From Streptomyces clavuligerus (GTDB taxonomy: Bacteria > Actinomycetota > Actinomycetes > Streptomycetales > Streptomycetaceae): a stretch of DNA of 64,000 nucleotides. The stretch lies in assembly GCF_005519465.1 (NCBI RefSeq), contig NZ_CP027859.1, positions 744,001-808,000 of the forward strand, read 5' to 3'. Positions 58,031 through 64,000 of this stretch are shown here, in pieces (positions within the stretch are counted from its first letter, which is position 1; every line of letters starts with the position of its first letter). The position numbers and the translations under genes are program-made. A model generated the notes under the pieces. That model made no database searches. It worked only from the letters and a program-made list of their open reading frames with translations, and had not been told where the DNA came from.

Positions 58031-59200
58031 ATGGCCAACGCTACGGGCAGAAAACTGAAGGAAGTTCGAAAGCGCCGAGGGCTCAGCCAACGGGATCTCG
58101 CGAAAGCCTCCGGCGTATCACTCTCCTTGATCAGAAAACTCGAACAGGGCGATTACGGCACACCGATGCTGGAGACGCTGAGAAAGCTGGCCTCGGTTCT
58201 CGACATCCCCACGATGTGCCTCGTGGGCGAGGACCGCGAAGACCGGGCCACCCCCATGACAACCGACCTGTGGCAGAACGTCAGAGAGACACTGGAACAC
58301 CCCGGCGAGGTCGACGGCCGTCTGGGAGAGGACGAGCCCACCGTCGCGGGCGTACAGCGTGCCTTCAAGGAGGCGGCCCCGCTCTTTGACAACGATCAGT
58401 ACGCCGAACTCGCCGCCGTGCTCCCGCCCCTGCTCAGGGATGCCGACGCCCTCGGGACCGACGGCCGTTCCGTCCGGACCCGGCTCTTGCAACTCGCCGG
58501 AAATCTCATGGTCCAGACGCGTCAGTACGGCGCGGCGGACATCGCCCTCGCGCGCGCCATCGAGGAGTCGGACGATCAACTGGAAGCCGCCGCGACCGTC
58601 TGCACCCAGTGCTGGCTGCTGGTGCGCCAGGGCAAGCTGGACACAGCCCTCGAACTCGCCGTCCAGTGGGCGGACGACACCGAGCCACGCCTCTCCCGTG
58701 CCACGCGGTCCGAGCTGAGCACCTGGGGGCTGCTCTGCATCTGGATCTCGGCCGCCGCCGTGCGGAACAACGACAAGGAAACGGCGGCCGACGCGCTCCG
58801 GCTGGCCCAGGCCGCTGCGGTGACCCTGGGGAGGGAGCACCCCGGAGCGGGATTCTCGGGCAGCTTCGGGCCGAGGACGGTGCATCTGAAGCGTACGGAG
58901 AGCTACGGCATCCTGGATCAGCCGGATGTCGTTCTCCGCCTCGCCGAGCGGACGCCCGTCACAGCGCTGCGGCCGAGCAGCGACCGCAATCGCCATATGC
59001 TCGACATCGCCCACGCGCATGCCAAGAAAGGTCAATTCACCGACTCTTTCGAAAGGCTCGAACAGCTCAGGTACGCCAGCCCGGAATGGCTGCCCCACCA
59101 GCAGTACGCACGGGACATCTTCACCGTGGTCCTGAACGGGCGCAGGACACTGACACCCGAGATGCGCACCATGGCGGACTTTCTGAAGCTGCCGTTCTAG
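58031..59200 (+). CDS. XRE-family regulator with TPR-like C-terminus
   Basis: 389 residues. HTH at about 8-60: LKEVRKRRGLSQRDLAKASGVSLSLIRKLEQGDYGTP. From about 115 on are helical repeats (AAPLFDNDQYAELAAVLP, LQLAGNLMVQTRQYGAADIALARAIEE, CTQCWLLVRQGKLDTALELAVQWAD) of the type that binds peptides in RRNPP-like regulators. It might therefore sense a small peptide. It is divergent from the membrane-anchored HTH gene and close to the six-cysteine operon, but its own plus-strand neighbours are two small genes. Confidence 0.87.
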   Translation: MANATGRKLKEVRKRRGLSQRDLAKASGVSLSLIRKLEQGDYGTPMLETLRKLASVLDIPTMCLVGEDREDRATPMTTDLWQNVRETLEHPGEVDGRLGEDEPTVAGVQRAFKEAAPLFDNDQYAELAAVLPPLLRDADALGTDGRSVRTRLLQLAGNLMVQTRQYGAADIALARAIEESDDQLEAAATVCTQCWLLVRQGKLDTALELAVQWADDTEPRLSRATRSELSTWGLLCIWISAAAVRNNDKETAADALRLAQAAAVTLGREHPGAGFSGSFGPRTVHLKRTESYGILDQPDVVLRLAERTPVTALRPSSDRNRHMLDIAHAHAKKGQFTDSFERLEQLRYASPEWLPHQQYARDIFTVVLNGRRTLTPEMRTMADFLKLPF

Positions 59201-59341
59201 TCGCCCGGGGCCACCGATGGCACTTTCGGGGCATACCACCACGCAGTGCCATCGACGCCCCACACGCACGCTCCGTAGCCTCTCCGTCACCGAAGCAAGA
59301 TCTTCGGCTATCCCCCACCCAGCGAGTCGACTGGTGACGAC

Positions 59342-59557
59342 ATGGCTCAGCTCTTCCTCCCCTCCCCTTTCGGTGAGGACGATCCAGAATCCAACCCCCT
59401 GAAGTTTCCGCCCTGCGAGTGCCCCGTCGAGAACTGCCCGGAAAAGGAGACGGCCGTCGAGTCCCCGACGATGATCCGCCTTCTTGAGGCTTTGGCGGAG
59501 CAGCGGGAAGCGACCCGGCGCCACGGAAACCACGGCAAGGACGAGTCCACCTCATGA
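59342..59557 (+). CDS. Small Cys-containing hypothetical protein
   Basis: 71 residues. ATG 59342 has no clear ribosome site. It has CECPVENC at about residues 25-32, then a helix-forming IRLLEALAEQREATRRHG. Similar small proteins follow XRE-TPR regulators in many Streptomyces. The stop overlaps the next ATG (ATGA). Function unknown. Confidence 0.55.
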   Translation: MAQLFLPSPFGEDDPESNPLKFPPCECPVENCPEKETAVESPTMIRLLEALAEQREATRRHGNHGKDESTS

Positions 59558-59835
59558 AGCGGCGACTCCCCTCCGCTCTCTTCTTCGGCGTCACGCTCTT
59601 CTCCGGATACGTCTTCGCCGACACACTCATATCCGGCGGCGTCGGAAGGTCCCCGCAGTACGCGTATTCGTCAGATTCATCAGATGCGTCAGACCGTCTC
59701 GGCGCGCTGCGCCTGCCGGAAGTCACCCGGGGTGACCCCGGCACGGCGGGTGAAGAACTTGCCGAAGTTGGTGGGTTCGGAGAAGCCCAGCCGCCGGGCG
59801 ACGACGGAGACAGGGTCGTCGGTGTGGGCGAGTAG
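59554..59835 (+). CDS. Small hypothetical protein, overlaps AraC gene end
   Basis: 93 residues, coupled to the previous gene by ATGA. Residues 1-24 are a plausible signal or anchor (RRLPSALFFGVTLFSGYVF). From about residue 45 (59689) it is read antisense to the end of the AraC gene, so the C-terminal half may not be under its own selection. Either a short real membrane protein whose stop was lost, or chance. Confidence 0.35.
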   Translation: MKRRLPSALFFGVTLFSGYVFADTLISGGVGRSPQYAYSSDSSDASDRLGALRLPEVTRGDPGTAGEELAEVGGFGEAQPPGDDGDRVVGVGE

Positions 59836-60627
59836 CCGTTTGGCCTCCAGGAGCACACGGGCGTCGATGAGCTGCTTGACCGGCTGCCCGGTGGCCGCGA
59901 GGCAGGCCCTGGTCAGGGACTTGACCGAGTAGCCGAGCGCGGTGGCGTACTCCTCAGCCCGGCGGGTGCGGCGGTACGAGCGTTCCAGTTCGGCGCGGAA
60001 CCGTGCGTACACCCCCTGCGGGTCGGCGCGCGGGACCGAGGGGTCCGGGCGGGGCAGGCGGTCGATGTGGAGCAGCAGGGTGGTCAGGAGGGATTGCAGG
60101 ATCTCCGGGGACACGGTGCCGGGCTGGCGCCCGTACTCGGCGGCGATCTGGTCGAACAGGGTGGCGAGCGCGGTGCGGTCCGGGCCGTCGTCCAGGTCCC
60201 AGCGGGTGGGGCCGAAGCCGTCCGCGACCAGGCGGGCCGCCGCGCCGAAGATCGGCGGGGCGACGGTCGGGAAGTCCGCCGTGAAGATCACATGCGGTCC
60301 GGTCGGCTCCCCGGCGGCGTGGAAGCGCTGCACCTGTCCGGGGCGTACCCACAGCAGGGTGCCGGGGCGGCACGGAAGGTCGACGAAGTCCACCGTATGC
60401 AGGCCGTCACCGCCGGTGACGAGGGTGAGGGTGTGGAAGTCGGCCCGGTGCACACGCTGGAGCACCCGCTCCGGGACGCGTCGCCGCAGGTCCGCCAGGT
60501 CCGTGACCTCCAGTCCCGGCACCGGGGCGCCGGGGGCGTGGAAGCCGTAGGACGGGATCGCCTCGGGCTCGGCGGCAGGGTCGGGGGACGGGGCAGGAAC
60601 CGGAAGGTGTCCGTTTCTGACCATCAT
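59689..60627 (-). CDS. AraC-family transcriptional regulator
   Basis: 312 residues (ATG 60627; another ATG follows directly). An AraC cupin-type sensor spans about 40-190 (RADFHTLTLVTGGDGLHTVDF and LLWVRPGQVQRF), and the double HTH lies at about 215-305: AEEYATALGYSVKSLTRACLAATGQPVKQLI and VSVVARRLGFSEPTNFGKFFTRRAGVTPGDFR. The first 24 residues are Pro/Ala low complexity. Divergent from the MBL-fold hydrolase, which it probably activates. Confidence 0.92.
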   Translation of the reverse strand: MMVRNGHLPVPAPSPDPAAEPEAIPSYGFHAPGAPVPGLEVTDLADLRRRVPERVLQRVHRADFHTLTLVTGGDGLHTVDFVDLPCRPGTLLWVRPGQVQRFHAAGEPTGPHVIFTADFPTVAPPIFGAAARLVADGFGPTRWDLDDGPDRTALATLFDQIAAEYGRQPGTVSPEILQSLLTTLLLHIDRLPRPDPSVPRADPQGVYARFRAELERSYRRTRRAEEYATALGYSVKSLTRACLAATGQPVKQLIDARVLLEAKRLLAHTDDPVSVVARRLGFSEPTNFGKFFTRRAGVTPGDFRQAQRAETV

Positions 60628-60730
60628 GGGTCTTCAGCGTATCTCGCCTTTCGGATACCGCGCGGGCGAGAGTGGAGCAGACCACCCGCCCCATCCATCC
60701 CCGTCCCACCGGAGAACGGAGCGACCCCCC

Positions 60731-61513
60731 ATGCACGGCATCGTCACCATCATCGACAAGGGCCCGGTCCGGGTTCACAGCTATATGGCCCCCGACGACA
60801 GTCTGAATGTGACCACTCAGCTGATCGAGACCCCCGGCCGGGTCATCGCGGTGGACGCGCAGTTCGCGCTCGCGTACGCGGACGAGGTCGTCGCGTATGC
60901 CCGGAGCCTGGGCAAGCCGCTCGACCGGCTCGTCATCAGCCATGCCCACCCGGACCACTTCCATGGCGCGGCCCGGTTCGGTGTCCCCGTCCACGCGCTG
61001 GCCTCCGTCCGGGACCAGATCGCCGCGCAGGGCGACGGCCAGGACCCGACCGGCACCGTCATCCCCGTCGCCGACCTGCTCCCGACCCGGGTCGTCACCC
61101 CGGGCACCGAGGTCGTCGACGGCGTGACCCTGGAGTTCGTCGCCGTCGCGGGCGGCGAGGCCCCCGACGAGCTGGTGATCAAGCTGCCCGAGTACGGCGT
61201 GCTGATCGCGCAGGACCTCGTCTACCACCGGACCCATCTGTTCATGGGCAACAACGACATCACCGGCTGGCAGCGCGCGCTGGACCGGCTCGCCGCCGAC
61301 CCGGCCTACGACACCGTGCTGCCCGGCCACGGTCTGCCCGCCGGGCGCGAGGTCTTCGCGGACGTGGCGCGGTATCTCGCCGACGCCCGCGAGCTGCTCG
61401 GCGACGACGGCGAGGCGTACAAGAAGGCGATTCTGGCGCGCTACCCCGACTGGCGCGGCCCGTTCCTCGTCGACATCGGCAATCAGTACCTCTTCGGCAC
61501 ACGGGCGGGCTGA
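60731..61513 (+). CDS. MBL-fold metallo-hydrolase
   Basis: 260 residues. The metal site is HAHPDHFHG (about residues 76-84). AQDLVYHRTHLFM and LPGHGLP provide the later Asp and His ligands. No signal peptide, so it is cytosolic. The family includes lactonases, quinolone-type hydrolases and thioesterases; this one resembles the short forms found beside AraC regulators, substrate unknown. GGAGCG is upstream of ATG 60731. Two tandem hairpins and a stronger one follow. Confidence 0.9.
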   Translation: MHGIVTIIDKGPVRVHSYMAPDDSLNVTTQLIETPGRVIAVDAQFALAYADEVVAYARSLGKPLDRLVISHAHPDHFHGAARFGVPVHALASVRDQIAAQGDGQDPTGTVIPVADLLPTRVVTPGTEVVDGVTLEFVAVAGGEAPDELVIKLPEYGVLIAQDLVYHRTHLFMGNNDITGWQRALDRLAADPAYDTVLPGHGLPAGREVFADVARYLADARELLGDDGEAYKKAILARYPDWRGPFLVDIGNQYLFGTRAG

Positions 61514-61587
61514 GCCGGGCGGAGCCGGGTCCGGCTCCCCTCCGGACGGGAGCCGGGCGGAGCCAGGTCCGGCTCCCCTCCGGACGA
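61512..61587. repeat. 38-bp tandem duplication with hairpins
   Basis: Two copies of a 38-bp unit (61512-61549 and 61550-61587) differing at one or two bases, directly after the MBL stop. Each holds GGAGCC(G/A)GGTCCGGCTCC, an 8-bp palindrome-like stem, so it works as a doubled terminator. Confidence 0.9.
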
Positions 61588-61623
61588 GGACCCGGCTCGC
61601 AGGGACTCGCCGGGGAACCGTCC

Positions 61624-61659
61624 GAGGGCCCGGACGCGCCGCGAGCGCGCCGGGCCCTC
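61624..61659. terminator. Strong bidirectional hairpin
   Basis: GAGGGCCCGG and CCGGGCCCTC (10 bp) with a further CGCG/CGCG stem inside after one bulged A. Between convergent MBL and lectin genes. Confidence 0.85.
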
Positions 61660-61686
61660 GTCACGCACTGCGGCGCGGCGGCGGTC

Positions 61687-62364
61687 TCAGGTCGTCGTCA
61701 TGTGCCAGAGGTGGTCGGGCCGGTCGCTGCCGTCGGTCTTGCAGGGCCACTGGATGACCTTGGCGCCCGCGGTGTGGCTGTTGCCCTCGACGGCGAGGCA
61801 GTGCCCGCTGAAACCGTTCACCACGCGGTACTGGCCCCGCCCGGTCCGTTCGACGAAGTACCAGAAGTGTTCGAGGACGTTCCCGCACTCCGACTGGACC
61901 GCCTGGGTGCCGGGCCGGCTGTTCCCGGGCGGCATGGAGAGGCACAGCTGCTTGTCGTTCGCGGTGCGGTTCTTGCTGACGACGCGGTAGATCACACGGT
62001 CCTGGTAGGTCCAGGGCTCCACGGCCCACCAGTGGTCGACGTTGCCGGCGCAGCCCCACTGGATCAGCCCGGTCCCGGGCCGGTTGTCGGCGCCCTGGAC
62101 CGCGAGACAGAAGGTCCCGTCCGTCCCGCCGTTGCGAAGGTGAAGCCAGGTGACGGGCGCCCGGGTGGCGGCCGGCACCCCGGGGACCGACCGGACCGGC
62201 GCGCCGTCCAGGAGGGGTGTCCCCGCCGGTGCCGTCGCGGGGACGGGGACACGCTCGGACGGCTCCGCGCCCGCGGCCGTGCCGGGGGCGGCCTGCGCCG
62301 GGAGGCCGACTGCGGTGGTCAGGGCGAACGCGATCGCGCCGAGTACAGCGGAACGCAAGCGCAT
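61687..62364 (-). CDS. Secreted ricin-B-like lectin domain protein
   Basis: 225 residues from ATG 62364, behind GAGGAG. Signal peptide about 1-26 (VLGAIAFALTTAVGLPAQA). Residues about 80-220 are one beta-trefoil: CLAVQGADNRPGTGLIQWGC, LCLSMPPGNSRPGTQAVQSEC and HCLAVEGNSHTAGAKVIQWPC, each followed by a W-containing strand (DHWWAV, EHFWYF, DHLWHM). These QxW-type repeats bind galactosides or xylan in relatives, though Gln is only partly conserved here. Stand-alone lectin with no enzyme domain. Confidence 0.87.
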   Translation of the reverse strand: MRLRSAVLGAIAFALTTAVGLPAQAAPGTAAGAEPSERVPVPATAPAGTPLLDGAPVRSVPGVPAATRAPVTWLHLRNGGTDGTFCLAVQGADNRPGTGLIQWGCAGNVDHWWAVEPWTYQDRVIYRVVSKNRTANDKQLCLSMPPGNSRPGTQAVQSECGNVLEHFWYFVERTGRGQYRVVNGFSGHCLAVEGNSHTAGAKVIQWPCKTDGSDRPDHLWHMTTT

Positions 62365-62829
62365 GGAGGTACTCCTCTGCAAGCATGCCGACAAAGCGGC
62401 GTACTGATGAGTCGACAACGGGGCGCGGAGGACCATTCTTCGCCGGTAGGTACGGCTCCGCCTGTCCTCTTCCAGCCACTTAGCCGGGCCGCCGGGGAAC
62501 CACTCCGACGGGAAAGCGACTTGCCGGACGGGGACACCGTCCACACGACCGGACCCCGGGGAACAGCCGGGCGGGAAGTGGGTTCGCGCCACCGCGGGCT
62601 CGCTCCGCGTACCCATCGGGTTTCAGCCATCGGAAGGCGTCTCACGCTGTCCGGTGCCGCCGGTTCTCGTACCCTCACGTCCCGCGCCCCGTCCCCCGTA
62701 CGCTACGCAGAGCCCCTTATCGCCCTGCCTGTCACTTTTATCCGACACCTTCGTCCCGCACTCGACGTTCAGCACGCCCCGCCCGCACTCCGCACCCCAC
62801 CCTCCGTATGCTCACGCAAAGGAGAAACC
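62365..62829. other. Divergent intergenic region, little seen
   Basis: 465 bp between the lectin and the Tat-exported protein. A low-GC stretch CTTATCGCC...CACTTTTATCCGACACC at 62715-62750 is the likeliest promoter for the right-hand gene. No dyads or genes stand out. Confidence 0.45.
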
Positions 62830-64000
62830 GTGCAGCCTTTCCCCCGTAGACGCTTCCTCACGGCCGCTTCCGGCACCGCGGTCACCGGTCTGCTGGTCCC
62901 GGATGCTCTCGCCCAGTCCGCCGGGGCCGTTGAGGCAGCCCCACCGACGGCACCGGCGACCCGGGGCGCGGAAGCGGCGGTGGCGGCCGGACCGCCGGGC
63001 GGTGTGGTCGAACTGCGTTTCACCGAGGCGACCAACGGCGCCGCGTCGGCGACCGCCGACGGCCGGCGCCTGGTCGCCGAGGTGCAGAACATCCTGTGGT
63101 CCCTGGACCGGGACGGCTCCCCGGCCGTGCCGCTGACCCCGCCTGATCTGGAGCCCACCCGTCCGGTCATCTCCCCCGACGGCCGGGAGGTCGCGATGGC
63201 GGCGTACCGGGGCGGCTTCTTCTCCATCTGGGTGATGCGGACGGACGGTTCCCGGCTGCGCCGCCTCACCGGCGGCCCCTTCGACGACCGTGGACCCTCG
63301 TGGTCGCCCGACGGCACCCGGATCGCGTTCTCCTCCGAACGGGGCGGCGACCCGGTCGCGGGCAGCCCGTACCGGATCTGGACCGTGAACGTGCGCGACG
63401 GCGGGCTGACCCGGCTCACCGGGCTGCCGGGGCAGCAGGGCCCCGCGCAGGACGGCCCCTGGGAGGACTTCGACCCCGTCTGGTCCGCCGACGGCTCGCG
63501 CGTCCTCTTCGTCCGCGGCCGGTTCACCGCCCCGGCGCTCGTCTCCCGGACGATCGCCTCCGTACCGGCCGACGGCGGCGGCGGTCCCGTCGTCACCGAA
63601 CACACCGCCACCGAGGGCAATCTGCTCACCCCCGCGGTCTCCCCGGCCGGGCGGACCGCCTGGCTCCGCAGTGTTCCCGGACCGGCCCGGCCGGAGACGA
63701 TCACCCTCTTCGTCGACGGTGAACCGGTGGCCCTCGACGGCGATCTCGCCCCCGCGCCGCCGCGCTGGATCGGGGACGAGCAACTGCTGATCACGCTCGG
63801 CGGCCAATTCCAAATCATCCGCCCGCACCGGGAGCGCACGGGCACACTCGTCCCGCTGGACGCGACGCTGCGGGTGCGCCGCCCCGCGTACACGGTGAAG
63901 ACGTACGCGCTGGAGGCCGAGCGGCCCCGCCCCGTGCGCGGGGTCCACCTCCCGCAGCTCTCGCCGGACGGCCGGACGGTCGCCTTCGCCGCCCTCAACT
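62830..64000 (+). CDS. Tat-exported TolB-like beta-propeller protein (partial)
   Basis: Runs off the right edge; 390 codons are present from GTG 62830 (AAAGGAG 5 nt before). The N-terminus has a twin-arginine signal PRRRFLTAASG followed by a hydrophobic stretch. From about residue 60 there are TolB/WD40-like blades: PVISPDGREVAMAAY, GPSWSPDGTRIAFSS, DPVWSADGSRVLFV, PAVSPAGRTAWL and PQLSPDGRTVAFAA. In Streptomyces this layout often continues into an amidohydrolase domain, but that part is outside the window. Confidence 0.85.
   Translation, partial: MQPFPRRRFLTAASGTAVTGLLVPDALAQSAGAVEAAPPTAPATRGAEAAVAAGPPGGVVELRFTEATNGAASATADGRRLVAEVQNILWSLDRDGSPAVPLTPPDLEPTRPVISPDGREVAMAAYRGGFFSIWVMRTDGSRLRRLTGGPFDDRGPSWSPDGTRIAFSSERGGDPVAGSPYRIWTVNVRDGGLTRLTGLPGQQGPAQDGPWEDFDPVWSADGSRVLFVRGRFTAPALVSRTIASVPADGGGGPVVTEHTATEGNLLTPAVSPAGRTAWLRSVPGPARPETITLFVDGEPVALDGDLAPAPPRWIGDEQLLITLGGQFQIIRPHRERTGTLVPLDATLRVRRPAYTVKTYALEAERPRPVRGVHLPQLSPDGRTVAFAALN

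Overview
The window is high-GC actinobacterial chromosome, almost certainly Streptomyces. GC-rich third codon positions, frequent GTG starts, ATGA/GTGA stop-start overlaps, many secreted proteins with Ala-rich signal peptides, and typical Streptomyces families (DUF6232-like, TioE-like MerR, AA10 monooxygenase, XRE-TPR regulators) all point that way. The organisation is accessory or arm-like: small biosynthetic islands separated by secreted proteins and orphan regulators, with no ribosomal, tRNA or core-metabolic genes. I see no insertion sequences, phage genes, CRISPR arrays or tRNAs.

Layout. 1-3335: SulP permease and beta-carbonic anhydrase, a small secreted protein and a CDF metal exporter. 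3339-14120: a biosynthetic cluster with an amino acid:[carrier protein] ligase, its carrier protein, a phosphopantetheinyl transferase, a PhyH-type dioxygenase, a GT-A-like protein, a stand-alone condensation domain, an MFS exporter and a split transketolase behind a MerR-type promoter. 14547-19505: a membrane-tethered Mrr-like nuclease and several regulators with small enzymes. 19781-24947: GlpP antiterminator followed by an attenuated SDR / FAD-linked synthase / FGGY kinase operon. 25006-34087: I36 inhibitor-like protein, RidA, P450, zinc alcohol dehydrogenase and two tandem FG-GAP secreted proteins. 34164-40284: P450, HAD protein, a DUF2332-type methyltransferase-like gene and a polyprenyl synthetase homologue, divergent from six tandem mini-genes. 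40425-51629: kinase, a membrane protein pair sharing an Asn-rich motif, MerR with esterase, AA10 monooxygenase, and an ATP-grasp plus PrnB-like pair. 51677-57909: secreted proteins and an operon for six-cysteine peptides. 57328-64000: regulators, MBL hydrolase, ricin-B lectin, and a Tat-exported TolB-like protein cut by the right edge.

Two loci look like undescribed peptide systems. At 39331-40284 six mini-genes encode peptides of 40-54 residues with a conserved leader (ALSGD then ESPLTLP) and hypervariable tails that all end in a C-terminal cysteine. Divergent to them are a polyprenyl synthetase-family gene and a gene with a SAM-binding-like glycine loop, so S-prenylation and carboxyl methylation of the terminal cysteine, as in fungal a-factor, is a testable inference. 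Two Crp-like operators lie between. At 52805-57030 two paralogous peptides share a hydrophilic leader ending in AHA and a C-x6-C-x4-C-x12-C-x11/13-C-x-C core. They precede MauE, a MauD-like redoxin, a peptidase-less ABC exporter and an S26 signal-peptidase homologue, which reads as a complete oxidise-export-cleave line for a disulfide-rich secreted peptide.

Regulation is unusually readable. There is a terminator/antiterminator pair behind a consensus promoter next to glpP, a MerR-type 19-bp-spacer promoter that should give a leaderless transketolase mRNA, DasR-like dre sites before the AA10 gene and before the biosynthetic cluster, and clear dyads before several divergent regulator pairs. Short tandem repeats (about 9 bp and longer) are strikingly common at gene ends and between genes.
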